Source of the DNA: Nitrososphaeraceae archaeon
GTDB lineage: Archaea > Thermoproteota > Nitrososphaeria > Nitrososphaerales > Nitrososphaeraceae
NCBI GenBank assembly: GCA_016782225.1
Contig: JADDOW010000065.1
Span: 34,287 to 67,225 of the forward strand
Direction of reading: 5' to 3'
DNA: 32,939 nt
Under the pieces are notes generated by a model, which worked only from the letters and a program-made list of their open reading frames with translations, was not told where the DNA came from and ran no database searches. The position numbers and the translations under genes were made by a program. This document shows, one piece after another, positions 14,263 to 23,710 of the stretch. The stretch's first letter is position 1. The number at the start of each line of letters is the position of its first letter.

Positions 14263-16761
14263 ATGTCAATTTATTTATTTGTGAAATTATTATTTAGTGG
14301 TCTGATATTATTTATTTTGTTTTCTTCATTTGGCATTAACACTGGTAATTATTCATTGGCATCGCCAACATCCTCATTAAAACCATCTGCTAATACTACT
14401 ACTGGTGGTTATATTGATGAATTACGATTCATCCGTTATTCTAATCCAAACATTGCCTATCAAGAAACAAGCAATGGTAACCTTGATACCTATCTGTTTC
14501 AGATTCCATTGCAATTGGTAGAAGAAGCCAAAAAGAATCCCAGTTTAAAAATTTATGAAAAGGAGGGCTTATCGTATGGTCTTTTGCTAAATCCTTCTAA
14601 TAACAACCAAACCTTTAATCCATTCTCAATCAAAGAGATTAGGTTTGCCTTAAATTTTCTAATAGATAGGAACTTTATGGTAAATGATGTCTTAAAAGGC
14701 TTCGGATATTCTATTGTGGAGCCATATGGACAATTTTCACCCGAATATCAAAACATTGTTGATGTTGTTGAACCTTTAAAAATAAAATATAATCCAGAAC
14801 ATGCCTCGACAATGATTTCTGATTCCATGAAAAAAGCAGGAGCAACGCTAAATACCAATGGAAAATGGGTCTATCAGGATAAACCAGTTACTGTAAAAAT
14901 CCTAATTAGAAATGATGATACTATAAGAAAAACATTTGGTGATGTTGTCTCGTCAGAACTTGAAAAAATCGGCTTTACTGTCATAAAGGAATATGGGGAC
15001 TTGTTGAAGGCAAACCAAATCATTTATGGATCCAATCCAGTCGATCTTAACTGGAATATGTACACAGAATCTTTTATCAATAATGCATTTTTACGGTATA
15101 ACCCTAACACGGTTGGCCAAATGTATGCACCATGGGTGGGATCCATGCCCGGTTCTCAAAATCCTGCATTTTGGCAGTATTCTAACTCTACAATCGATAG
15201 TCTAACACAAAAATTGGTGTTCAATAACTACACATCAGAGGAAGAGCGAAATGATTTATTAAAAAAAGCCGAATCAATTGGAATCCAAGAATCAGTTAGA
15301 CTGTTTTTTGCAAGGTCAAATGACCCATACATAGCGTCAAATAAGATTAGTGGTCTCATAAATGATTATTCAAGTGGAATAGCTAACAAAATGTCGTTTA
15401 TGAATGCCCAAAAGGAAGGCTCTAACAATAACACGCTTAACATTGGTATGAACCAAATTTACCAAGGGGCGTGGAATATTGTGGACGGCTGTACGGATTT
15501 TTTCTGCAGACAAATTTATTCCATGGTTTCTGATACCCCTATACTTTCAAATCCATACACTGGCGATCCGATGCCATTTAGAAACAATTGGTCAAACATT
15601 GTCTCCAGCGGACCAATGAATGAGACTAAAGTGCCTAATGATGCAATAGTTTGGAACCCTTTTAATCAAACCTGGGATTCAAATGATGACAATAACAAAA
15701 CCTCGTTAATGAAAATAACAATGGAGCCGTTGTATTCAAAATGGCATAATGGAGTTCCAATGGATAGATATGATTTATTATATTCCTATTATTTTCCATT
15801 TGAATGGTCAGTGGACACAAAAAACAATGATCGCACTTTTGACGCCGAGTTTTCTTCTTTAACGCTTCCGACTTTGCCATTAATCAAAGGAGTAAAGTTC
15901 AATGAAAACAATGACACTTTTGATTCATATATCGACATGTGGCATTATGATAAAAATCAGCTTCCCCAATATGGTAACATGTGGGCAACTGAGCCATGGG
16001 AAATAACAGCTGCAACCGAGCGCCTTGTATCAAATGGTAAGTTATCTTACTCAAGATCTGACGCTAATATCAGACAAAATGAACAATTATCCGTGATTCT
16101 CCCATCTCATGCTGAGTTGATAAGGCAGGAATTGGAAAAAATGAAGCTAGAGAAATTCATTCCAAACTCTCTAAAGGGATTAGTCACCATAGACTATGTC
16201 CTAAAAAGATATGATTCCTCAATACAATGGATTAACCTTCATCAAAACGCAGCAATTGGGAATGGACCTTATTACCTTGACACTTTCAATCCTTCAGGAG
16301 GTATAGTAATACTAAAGAAATTCAATGATGCCACTTATCCTTATGAGGCAGGTTATTTTTCGTCTTTTGAGGATCCTCAAACCATTAAAATAAATAAGAT
16401 ATCCATTCCAAAATTCATTAAAATCGGCAGTCCGTTTAAATTCGATATAACTGTCAACCTTGAAAACGATACTAAACAATTCAATGGGATGATAAATTAT
16501 TTCATTTCAGATAGAAACGATAATGTTATCATAAAGAATTCATTTGATAGTACAAACAGAACAAATGACCCTATTGTTAAGGAGGACAATACTGATTTAC
16601 AGAATACTGCGAATAAAAGTACGGAACAGATAACGTTGAGTATAGAGCCTGACAAAACTAAACAACTTCCCCCGGGTCCGGCAAAACTTAAATTATATAT
16701 AACTTCTGAGAATTCCCTGAGGCCTATAATTTCTGAAAATGTCCTGATCGCAAGGAGATAA
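14263..16761 (+). CDS. Peptide/nickel-type ABC transporter substrate-binding protein
   Basis: 832 residues. N-terminal hydrophobic segment (about 7-26) acts as signal or anchor; no lipobox cysteine follows. The body has features of family 5 solute-binding proteins: FSIKEIRFALNFLIDRNFMV, a long lobe with WNMYTESFINNAF and PAFWQYSNSTIDSL, and GNGPYYLDTFNPSGGIVILKKF near residue 665. A C-terminal Ig-like stretch (KISIPKFIKIGSPFKFDITV to PAKLKLYIT) is added. It is larger than the usual 500-600 residues. It presumably captures an oligopeptide or other solute outside the cell and delivers it to the two permeases encoded next (45 bp and 25 bp gaps). Substrate cannot be predicted. Confidence 0.88.
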   Translation: MSIYLFVKLLFSGLILFILFSSFGINTGNYSLASPTSSLKPSANTTTGGYIDELRFIRYSNPNIAYQETSNGNLDTYLFQIPLQLVEEAKKNPSLKIYEKEGLSYGLLLNPSNNNQTFNPFSIKEIRFALNFLIDRNFMVNDVLKGFGYSIVEPYGQFSPEYQNIVDVVEPLKIKYNPEHASTMISDSMKKAGATLNTNGKWVYQDKPVTVKILIRNDDTIRKTFGDVVSSELEKIGFTVIKEYGDLLKANQIIYGSNPVDLNWNMYTESFINNAFLRYNPNTVGQMYAPWVGSMPGSQNPAFWQYSNSTIDSLTQKLVFNNYTSEEERNDLLKKAESIGIQESVRLFFARSNDPYIASNKISGLINDYSSGIANKMSFMNAQKEGSNNNTLNIGMNQIYQGAWNIVDGCTDFFCRQIYSMVSDTPILSNPYTGDPMPFRNNWSNIVSSGPMNETKVPNDAIVWNPFNQTWDSNDDNNKTSLMKITMEPLYSKWHNGVPMDRYDLLYSYYFPFEWSVDTKNNDRTFDAEFSSLTLPTLPLIKGVKFNENNDTFDSYIDMWHYDKNQLPQYGNMWATEPWEITAATERLVSNGKLSYSRSDANIRQNEQLSVILPSHAELIRQELEKMKLEKFIPNSLKGLVTIDYVLKRYDSSIQWINLHQNAAIGNGPYYLDTFNPSGGIVILKKFNDATYPYEAGYFSSFEDPQTIKINKISIPKFIKIGSPFKFDITVNLENDTKQFNGMINYFISDRNDNVIIKNSFDSTNRTNDPIVKEDNTDLQNTANKSTEQITLSIEPDKTKQLPPGPAKLKLYITSENSLRPIISENVLIARR

Positions 16762-16806
16762 AAGTAATAAATAATCTGTTATTTACTTAACTGTGATGAA
16801 TAAGAT

Positions 16807-17877
16807 TTGAAGGTCTTTTTATTTTTTTTGCTGAAAAAAATCATAATTTTGTTTATCGTATTGTTTATCACTTTATTCATGACCATCTTTCTTTTGGGTT
16901 CAACCATGGATAAGATAATGATGGATCAAGTCAGATTGCAAGCCATCAACTCTTTTTCGGGTGCAGCTTTGGAAAACCCCAAGTTACAGCAACTTAAAAC
17001 AAATGAAGAGAGGCAGAAATTAATTGACCAACAAATAAAAATTCAAAGCCAAAGCTTGGGTTTAGATGAACCATGGTATTCGCCAAAAAAACTTTTTAAT
17101 AGTATTTACAAAATAATAACTTTAAACCTAGGAAACTCTCGTTTTTTTACTACATATTATGGCTCAAATAGCGTAAATGATCTTATTTTGGAAAAATTGC
17201 CTAATACTATTTTATTGTTCACCTCTTCATCAATTACAATCATACTGATAGGTTTGTTTTTTGGTACTTATTTAGCTTCAAAGGAAGGCAGTATACCTGA
17301 AAAATTTATTTCTGGTTTGGCAGCTACTAGCCGTGGTGTCCCTGACTGGTGGTTCTCAATGATAATGATTGTAATTTTTTCATTCTTTCTGCATGTTTTT
17401 CCTTCCAGGGCAACTCCTTTAAGTTCACCTAACGAACCTGGCTATATTATAGACCTCTTATATCATATGACCCTCCCATTCATAACTCTTGTAATTATAG
17501 GATTTTCTCCCTTTGTTTATTATGTTAAATATATTGTCTTAAGAATACTTGACGAGGATTTCATAAAAACGTTAAAAATTATGGGTATCCCTCAAAAAAA
17601 CATTTTATACATTCATGCACTAAAAAATGCAGGACCGCAGCTTTCAACAATACTTGGTTTGGGCATTACTGCTTCACTGTCGGGATCTCTGTTGGTTGAG
17701 CAAATTTTTGATTGGCCTGGAATGGGCAACTTATTTTATAATGCAATAACTCAAAATGATTCGCCATTGATTATCGGCCTGAGTTATATCTCTGTATTGA
17801 TTTATTTATTGACTAGATTAATTTTGGACATTTGCTTTACGTTTTTCGATCCCAGAATTAAATCGGGAGAGACCTAA
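16807..17877 (+). CDS. ABC transporter permease, DppB type
   Basis: 356 residues from a TTG; an in-frame stop lies just upstream, so no earlier start is possible. One N-terminal membrane helix (about 9-30), an external loop of around 100 residues, then five membrane helices. The cytoplasmic coupling loop DEDFIKTLKIMGIPQKNILYIHALKNA matches the EAA motif of binding-protein-dependent permeases, and SLLVEQIFDWPGMGNLFYNAI is a DppB hallmark. It pairs with the next gene product to form the membrane channel. Confidence 0.9.
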   Translation: MKVFLFFLLKKIIILFIVLFITLFMTIFLLGSTMDKIMMDQVRLQAINSFSGAALENPKLQQLKTNEERQKLIDQQIKIQSQSLGLDEPWYSPKKLFNSIYKIITLNLGNSRFFTTYYGSNSVNDLILEKLPNTILLFTSSSITIILIGLFFGTYLASKEGSIPEKFISGLAATSRGVPDWWFSMIMIVIFSFFLHVFPSRATPLSSPNEPGYIIDLLYHMTLPFITLVIIGFSPFVYYVKYIVLRILDEDFIKTLKIMGIPQKNILYIHALKNAGPQLSTILGLGITASLSGSLLVEQIFDWPGMGNLFYNAITQNDSPLIIGLSYISVLIYLLTRLILDICFTFFDPRIKSGET

Positions 17878-17902
17878 ATTAAAAGGTTAAATGCTATAAG
17901 AT

Positions 17903-19345
17903 ATGACGCTGAAATTGACAAGATTAATAAAAGAAAACAAGGGCGGCTTTATCGGCACACTGCTGCTCTTTTTCCTGATGGTAATGACTTTTTACGCTCT
18001 TTTTTTTGTTTCCACGCAATCCAGGTTGCAGTGGAACGATCCTATTCATTGGTCTGATAATCCAAAAACAGCGGCTCCAGAATGGTTTAATGTTATCCTA
18101 AAGCCATTTGGCCATCAACTACCTGAGCACAAAATCTTTTACCAAAAGGATGCAACTGTAAACTCCATAAATGAGACCGATTTCAAACTGGAAAACAATA
18201 CCTTTTCGTATCAGTTTGATTTCAATGAATTTCCGCCTGCTTTTGACATTCCATATGAAATAACTTTGGGCGAAATCCCGCCCATATTGGAGGTATATGT
18301 AAAAAGACCTGATAATTTGGAATTTAAAATTTATTCAAACTCGTTGGAATCTGTAAGTAGTTCTCAAAACAATGGGGATAATGCTGTAGACAACAACAAC
18401 AATAATTCAACTACCCCTACATTGATTGATAGCAATACTGTTTTAGGGAGAGTTTTTTCTTCTTCCTCTGATGTGAGAAATTCCTTGGCTGAATATGGCG
18501 GTATTTTTAAATTTCCCATTTCGGGCCTTTCAGCCGAAAAAATAATTTTTTCAAAAACGGATTCTAACACACCCCTTAAAGGCAAATATGAGTTTATTTT
18601 TTCAGTCTATTCTTTTGATAGCGATACGGTTCTCAAAAATCTACAATTAGTCATACAGGGGAAAGTCTATGGGTTGTTAGGCACCGATGAATTACGGCGA
18701 GATGTTTTTTTTGGAATATTGATTGGTACTCCTGTTGCTCTATTTATAGGAATTACTGTTGCATTGTCTTCCTCGTTTATTGGTCTTTTTTATGGATTGT
18801 ATTCTGGGTACACTGGAAAAAAGGCTGGAACATTCATGTTAACAGTTATTGATATCTTTATCTCCCTTCCCACCTTTATTATTTTTATAATAATCTCTAT
18901 TCACTTTGGAAGAAACTTGTTGTTTTTAATTGGGCTCTTTATTTTATTTGGCTGGCCTGGTGTAGCTTTATTAAATCGAACATTTAGCATTCAGATTAAA
19001 AACTATCCGTACATAGAAGCATCAAAATTGATGGGTGAATCTGATTTCAAAATCGTCTTACGCCATATAGTACCACAATTACTGCCTTTTACATTGGCTA
19101 ATTTTGCATTGTCCGTTCCAATTGCAATATTGGGTGAATCTGCATTAAGTTTTCTTGGGTTTGGGGACCCATCTTTCCCCACATGGGGACAAATGCTGCA
19201 AGAGGCACATGCCTCTTCAGCTGAAACCCTGGGGTATTGGTGGTGGATTGTCTCTCCTGGCTTAATGATATCTGTAACTAGCATTGCTTTTATTTTGATA
19301 GGCCGATCATTGGAAAACCTTGTAAAAATTGGTAAAAGGAGATAA
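17903..19345 (+). CDS. ABC transporter permease, DppC type with large external insert
   Basis: 480 residues against about 300 for ordinary DppC. One helix near residues 15-38 is followed by a soluble insert of roughly 210 residues, partly Asn/Ser-rich (DNAVDNNNNNSTT), and then five helices. The transport core is intact: GLLGTDELRRDVFFGILIGTPVALFIG, the EAA loop YIEASKLMGESDFKIVLRHIVPQLLP, and GESALSFLGFGDPSFPTWGQML. The insert should face outside and may contact the binding protein. It is the last gene of the cluster; JAMM lies convergent 62 bp away. No ATP-binding subunit is encoded here. Confidence 0.9.
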   Translation: MTLKLTRLIKENKGGFIGTLLLFFLMVMTFYALFFVSTQSRLQWNDPIHWSDNPKTAAPEWFNVILKPFGHQLPEHKIFYQKDATVNSINETDFKLENNTFSYQFDFNEFPPAFDIPYEITLGEIPPILEVYVKRPDNLEFKIYSNSLESVSSSQNNGDNAVDNNNNNSTTPTLIDSNTVLGRVFSSSSDVRNSLAEYGGIFKFPISGLSAEKIIFSKTDSNTPLKGKYEFIFSVYSFDSDTVLKNLQLVIQGKVYGLLGTDELRRDVFFGILIGTPVALFIGITVALSSSFIGLFYGLYSGYTGKKAGTFMLTVIDIFISLPTFIIFIIISIHFGRNLLFLIGLFILFGWPGVALLNRTFSIQIKNYPYIEASKLMGESDFKIVLRHIVPQLLPFTLANFALSVPIAILGESALSFLGFGDPSFPTWGQMLQEAHASSAETLGYWWWIVSPGLMISVTSIAFILIGRSLENLVKIGKRR

Positions 19346-19407
19346 AACTGTAGATTAAATACTGAGAATAAAATCATGCATGTCGTTATGAGTTAACGAT
19401 TTTATTT

Positions 19408-19854
19408 CTATGATTGTTTTTTGCAGTATTCTATCTCTTTACCTTGGCTGTTATATGCGTGAATGTCTACTTCGTCATATGGATGGCATATTATTATTGA
19501 AATTAGCCCATAGAAATGGTTTAGGTCTTCTATTGAAGGTAAACTTGATCCACTGGGATGAGAGTGCGCTGTTCCGACATATTTTAGATCAAATGGTAAT
19601 TCGTTTATTGGAAAACCCGAATAAAAGGGGCCATGAACGGAAAAAGGTGGAATTACCAAATTATTTATGTATATCTCACCCTTTTTCCTTTTCCCCTCGA
19701 GAATTAATATCGCCTCATAAGGATGATGCATTTTTGAATAAGAGATTATTCCATTAATAACATTGTTTGTTATTGTAATTAATTTTTTATTCTGATGATT
19801 TTTACCATTATCCCCGTCTTTATCCTTTTTAAAAAAATTCAAACCAAAACCCAT
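19408..19854 (-). CDS. JAMM/MPN metalloprotease (Rpn11/desampylase-like)
   Basis: 148 residues from ATG. The JAMM zinc site is complete: Glu47 in HHPYEAILIL, His97 and His99 in GTAHSHPSG, and Asp110 after LPSIED (HxHx10D). The family cuts isopeptide bonds; archaeal members remove ubiquitin-like SAMP modifiers or process them for sulphur transfer. The N-terminus is basic and flexible (KKDKDGDNGKNHQNKK). No ubiquitin-like or E1 gene is adjacent, so the partner must be elsewhere. A TATA-like TTTATAAATAAA lies just upstream. High confidence in family, moderate in role. Confidence 0.88.
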   Translation of the reverse strand: MGFGLNFFKKDKDGDNGKNHQNKKLITITNNVINGIISYSKMHHPYEAILILEGKRKKGEIYINNLVIPPFSVHGPFYSGFPINELPFDLKYVGTAHSHPSGSSLPSIEDLNHFYGLISIIICHPYDEVDIHAYNSQGKEIEYCKKQS

Positions 19855-19993
19855 AATGATTTTTTATTTATAAAAAATAAATATCTTGTGGAAAGAGTCT
19901 TATAATAGAAAATAATATATTCCAGGTAGATATGACTTACATTCATGATAAAGGAACAATCCTTTAGTATTCTAAAAAGGGAATGTTTGCACT

Positions 19994-21442
19994 TTGAAAT
20001 ATAGTATATTTCTTATAGTATTTTTTTCTTCATTCTTATTTGTTGCATCTGTATTTTCTCCTGTTAGCGCACAATTACCGAAAAACGATACTATCATTAC
20101 CGGTCAAAGCACATCGAGTATATCTGTTCCCCAGAAGTCAAATGGTGTAAGAATAACGTCGCCTATAAATGGGGAACAGATATTTGTTAACGGAACCGAC
20201 TATTTTACCAAAAACGGAGAAAATCTTTTAATCAGGGGATTTTCTGTTTACGAAAAAAATAATTCTTCAAGTTGTGTTGTCTCTGTAATAATCAATAATG
20301 TTAAACCATACCAGTTGACTAACGCCACTGGTAAAGCAGGAGATGGGGATTATTCATCTTGGATTTATGATTTCACATCCGCGTATTTGCCTTTAAAAGA
20401 GGGCTCTAATAAAATCACGTCGAAATTGACTTGTCAGCCAGGAAACAATAATGCCTATTATAGTGTAAATGTTACTGGATTGAAACTAAATGATACCTTT
20501 TTAGCCAATACTAAAAAGCCCACAGCTGTTGAAACCAAATATCTTAATGACACAAAAAGTACCAACCTACACAACAACAGCATTGTGACACCAGATCAAG
20601 TAGGAAAACCAACCAGTGTTGTAATCATTTCCCCCAAAAATAGTGAACGAGTTAATATTGATGAACCTTTGTTAATTAACGGGACTTCCACCTATCCGGA
20701 TAATTGGAACTGTGAGGTGTTTGTAGCCGTGGGTGCTGACTCTGATATCATTGTACCAAATAGTGAAAACCAGTCCGATTTTAGAAAGGCAATAGCTAAT
20801 GGCAAAAATGGGCCTAATGATTTTACCTCATGGAAAATATCCCTGGATACAAGCCAGCATCATAGCAAAATTGGACCTCAATCTATAAAAGCAAAACTGC
20901 AATGTTATTCACCAAATCCATTCATGAATACATCGAAAGTCAATATTGTTGCAGAATCTCCAAAACTATCAGAGCCAAAGTCGATGGATATCAGCATTGG
21001 CAGAACCGTTAGCGATTCACATCAAGAAATAGTTATAAATGTTCGCGATTCAGAAACTGATAGGCCACTTGTTGGCGCCTCCTTAAATGGTAAAATAAAC
21101 AATGACTCTTTCACTGGTGACACTAATTTGGATGGTGAATTCAGCAAGAGACTATCACCAAGCGATTTATCTTCATATTCTACAATGGAAGTTATGGTAA
21201 CAGCTAATGTTGATGGGTACAAGTCAAAGAAAGCCACTACATCATTTAACCTGGCATCCTCAATCTCTGCCGTTACTACCGGCACATCATCTGATACAGA
21301 AAATAAAGATAATGATATCATTTCCGATACAAGCAAAAATAATAAAGAATTTGCCAAAGAAATAATCAATGATGTACAAAACCAACTAATTGACCAGGGC
21401 ATCGTTCTTCCACTTCCGTTTAATTATTCCGTGTTTGGATAA
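19994..21442 (+). CDS. Secreted protein with Ig-like repeats
   Basis: 482 residues from TTG at 19994. A typical signal peptide (KYSIFLIVFFSSFLFVASVF, cleavage near SAQ at about 27) is followed by a Ser/Thr/Asn-rich segment. Two related beta-rich domains start GVRITSPINGEQIFVNG (about 51) and VVIISPKNSERVNIDEPLLING (about 208), each with a Cys pair (SSCVV with LTCQP, and WNCEV with LQCYS). A third domain around 340-420 (VNVRDSETDRPLVGASLNG, TGDTNLDGEF) resembles a carboxypeptidase-regulatory-like or Ig-like fold. No C-terminal membrane anchor. Probably extracellular adhesion or matrix; no enzyme motif is visible. Confidence 0.75.
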   Translation: MKYSIFLIVFFSSFLFVASVFSPVSAQLPKNDTIITGQSTSSISVPQKSNGVRITSPINGEQIFVNGTDYFTKNGENLLIRGFSVYEKNNSSSCVVSVIINNVKPYQLTNATGKAGDGDYSSWIYDFTSAYLPLKEGSNKITSKLTCQPGNNNAYYSVNVTGLKLNDTFLANTKKPTAVETKYLNDTKSTNLHNNSIVTPDQVGKPTSVVIISPKNSERVNIDEPLLINGTSTYPDNWNCEVFVAVGADSDIIVPNSENQSDFRKAIANGKNGPNDFTSWKISLDTSQHHSKIGPQSIKAKLQCYSPNPFMNTSKVNIVAESPKLSEPKSMDISIGRTVSDSHQEIVINVRDSETDRPLVGASLNGKINNDSFTGDTNLDGEFSKRLSPSDLSSYSTMEVMVTANVDGYKSKKATTSFNLASSISAVTTGTSSDTENKDNDIISDTSKNNKEFAKEIINDVQNQLIDQGIVLPLPFNYSVFG

Positions 21443-21629
21443 GAAATACTTCCCATTCCTGTCTCCAAATCGAATCTAAATATTTATGCTACCGTTAAGT
21501 GGACCCGGTGTCATGTGTAGTCTGTTCTAGAGTTGATATGGGAAATAAACCTAAAATTTTAAATTTAGTTTACCGAACCTTCCATGATTTTCAGTTTTTC
21601 CAACTTGTTTTGTGATTTGTTACCTTTGT

Positions 21630-22295
21630 TTATTTTTGTAAATGCTGGCAAAATAGCTTTGTTTGTATGTTTTCGTCTAGAATTTTTTTTACCGGTTTCC
21701 ATGAGAACCTGATACAGTTTTTTGATTCTTTTACAAAAACTTCATTGTAGATAAAAATTTTTGTTTTAGGATCGGAAGGATATCCTGAACCAGGGTCTTT
21801 TCCAAGTATCTCTTTTAGTTTAGCGATTTCATTGTCTCTAGTTACCTTGGCTATAATGGAAGCACAAGATACAACAATATTGTCCAAATCTGCTTTATGG
21901 AAGGAATAAACTGATATCTTTTTATTTACTAGTCTTTTTTTTATTTCCTGTTGGAACCTACGGGGGTTTACATCACAAGAATCTACGATTATTTTATCAG
22001 CATGAATATTGTCTGCTACAATAGTCATAAATATTGATTCAAGATTGTTCAATTTGTTTAATTTTACAAATTTATCAATAGTGGAGCAATTTATTTTACA
22101 AATAAAGGTGGAGTCACATATGCTGAAGATTTTATTGAACAGTTCTTTACGTTTATTTGGAGGTGTTTTTTTTGAGTCTGTTATATTCATCTCCTTCAAT
22201 GTGTCTATTTTTTTTGAATCAAAGGATATTCCAGCTATTACCAGTGGCCCTAATACGGAACCTCTCCCCGCTTCATCTATCCCACCTAATAACAA
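21630..22295 (-). CDS. rnhB: Ribonuclease HII
   Basis: 221 residues. Cleaves RNA in RNA-DNA hybrids and single ribonucleotides in DNA. The signature GGIDEAGRGSVLGPLVIAG carries the first two catalytic acids (Asp7, Glu8); KIIVDSCDVNP carries the third Asp, and SCASIIAKVTRDNEI plus GSGYPSDPKT are family motifs. The start is TTG at 22295, preceded directly by an in-frame TAA, so it is fixed as the first possible start. It is divergent from trm1. Confidence 0.95.
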   Translation of the reverse strand: MLLGGIDEAGRGSVLGPLVIAGISFDSKKIDTLKEMNITDSKKTPPNKRKELFNKIFSICDSTFICKINCSTIDKFVKLNKLNNLESIFMTIVADNIHADKIIVDSCDVNPRRFQQEIKKRLVNKKISVYSFHKADLDNIVVSCASIIAKVTRDNEIAKLKEILGKDPGSGYPSDPKTKIFIYNEVFVKESKNCIRFSWKPVKKILDENIQTKLFCQHLQK

Positions 22296-22307
22296 TTAAT
22301 ATTCCAT

Positions 22308-23585
22308 ATGATTATAAAATTATATAATGATATCTTTATCTTCAAATTATTTAAAGTGAATTTTTCAAATAATTCTGAAATTGCGCCTTTTCCTGGTCAT
22401 TTTGATAAGACTTGGTCAGTTATACTCGAAAATGATACCAAAATCATGGTACCATTAGGGGCTATAAAGGAAAAAGAGCCACCAAAATTCCCTGTTTTTT
22501 TTAATCCTGCTGCTAAATTTAATAGGGATGTTTCCATCCAAATATATAAAGCCTTTATAGATCCTAAAAAAGATAACGAAATTTCTTTTGTCGACACTAT
22601 GACAGGGTCTGGAATAAGAGGAGTACGTGTTGCAAACGAAATACCAAAGATAACTAAAATTATTTTCAATGACTTTAATTATTTCTCTGTTCAAATTTCC
22701 AAAATAAACGCAATTCTAAATAATGTTTACACCAGATGCGAGTTCTATAATAAAGAAATATGCAATTTCTTATATACCAAAATCAACTTTGAGAATAGGG
22801 CCACAATTGTGGATATTGACCCATTTGGAACTCCGGCACCCTATTTGGACTGTGTTTTAAGATCAGTAGAAAATGGCGGTCTAATTTCTGTTACCGCAAC
22901 AGATACTGCTGTGTTATGCGGTGTTTATCCAAAAGTTTGCTATAGAAAATACTATGGATACCCTCTGAGGACAAATTATTCTGGAGAAATAGGGGTCAGA
23001 CTGTTAATTTCTTCTATCGCTTTGGTCGCATCTAGGTTAGATCTGTCAATCATTCCTGTTTTCTCCCATGGCTATAGAAATTATATCCGAGTTTATTGCA
23101 AGATTTTAAAAAGTAATTATTTTGCAAATAATGTTCATGAAAAATTAGGTTATATTGTCCATTGCTTTAATTGCAGATACCGATATTTTGTCAAAAGCCT
23201 CTATGGTATATCCAGTTGCAATAACTGTCATAAAAGGGTGACAATAGGCGGGCCGTTGTGGACTTCTCAAATTTTTGATAAAGAGTTAACCTGTAAAATA
23301 ACGGATTCAATTGCTAAATGTGGCTATCGTCCTATAGAATCTAATAAAATAAATCATAACCCTATCTTAGATTTTTTTGCTATTGCTTTGTCTGAATTGG
23401 ACGATATTCCATTTTATTATGTAAATGATGAGATTGGGAAAGTGATGAAAAAAAACGTTATGAGTGTCACAAAAATAATTGAAACATTGAAAATAAACGG
23501 ATATAAATCGAGCAAAACTATTTTTGCTCCAAATGGTTTTAAAACTAACGCATCAATAACCGAAATAAAAAAACTATTGAATTGA
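22308..23585 (+). CDS. trm1: tRNA (guanine26-N2)-dimethyltransferase Trm1
   Basis: SAM-dependent methylation of G26 in tRNA. DTMTGSGIRGVRVANE is the SAM-binding motif I, DIDPFGTPAPYLDCVLR the conserved catalytic-loop region, and TATDTAVLCGVYPKVCYRKY is typical of Trm1. A zinc knuckle follows, CFNC-x17-CNNC. The ATG at 22308 gives 425 residues but lies only 12 bp from the rnhB start and upstream of the likely TATA (TTATATAATG, 22319-22328). The GTG at 22356 (VNFSNNSEIAPF, 409 residues) fits that TATA better, at about 28-37 bp. I give the outer limit; the shorter start may be the real one. Confidence 0.93.
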   Translation: MIIKLYNDIFIFKLFKVNFSNNSEIAPFPGHFDKTWSVILENDTKIMVPLGAIKEKEPPKFPVFFNPAAKFNRDVSIQIYKAFIDPKKDNEISFVDTMTGSGIRGVRVANEIPKITKIIFNDFNYFSVQISKINAILNNVYTRCEFYNKEICNFLYTKINFENRATIVDIDPFGTPAPYLDCVLRSVENGGLISVTATDTAVLCGVYPKVCYRKYYGYPLRTNYSGEIGVRLLISSIALVASRLDLSIIPVFSHGYRNYIRVYCKILKSNYFANNVHEKLGYIVHCFNCRYRYFVKSLYGISSCNNCHKRVTIGGPLWTSQIFDKELTCKITDSIAKCGYRPIESNKINHNPILDFFAIALSELDDIPFYYVNDEIGKVMKKNVMSVTKIIETLKINGYKSSKTIFAPNGFKTNASITEIKKLLN

Positions 23586-23710
23586 TTTATTATAGTTTGA
23601 TTATTCTATAACCAAAAGTTCCATTTTATGTCTAGCGGGCTCTAGTAGCTTTTTTAATTTAATAAATAGATGGTGGGATTCTTTTGTACTGTTTTAATCT
23701 TCTATTAATC

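Noticed and set aside
21480-21560. Possible tRNA-like or sRNA sequence after the secreted-protein gene
   Set aside because: No cloverleaf or convincing C/D box set could be formed; only scattered GC-rich words.
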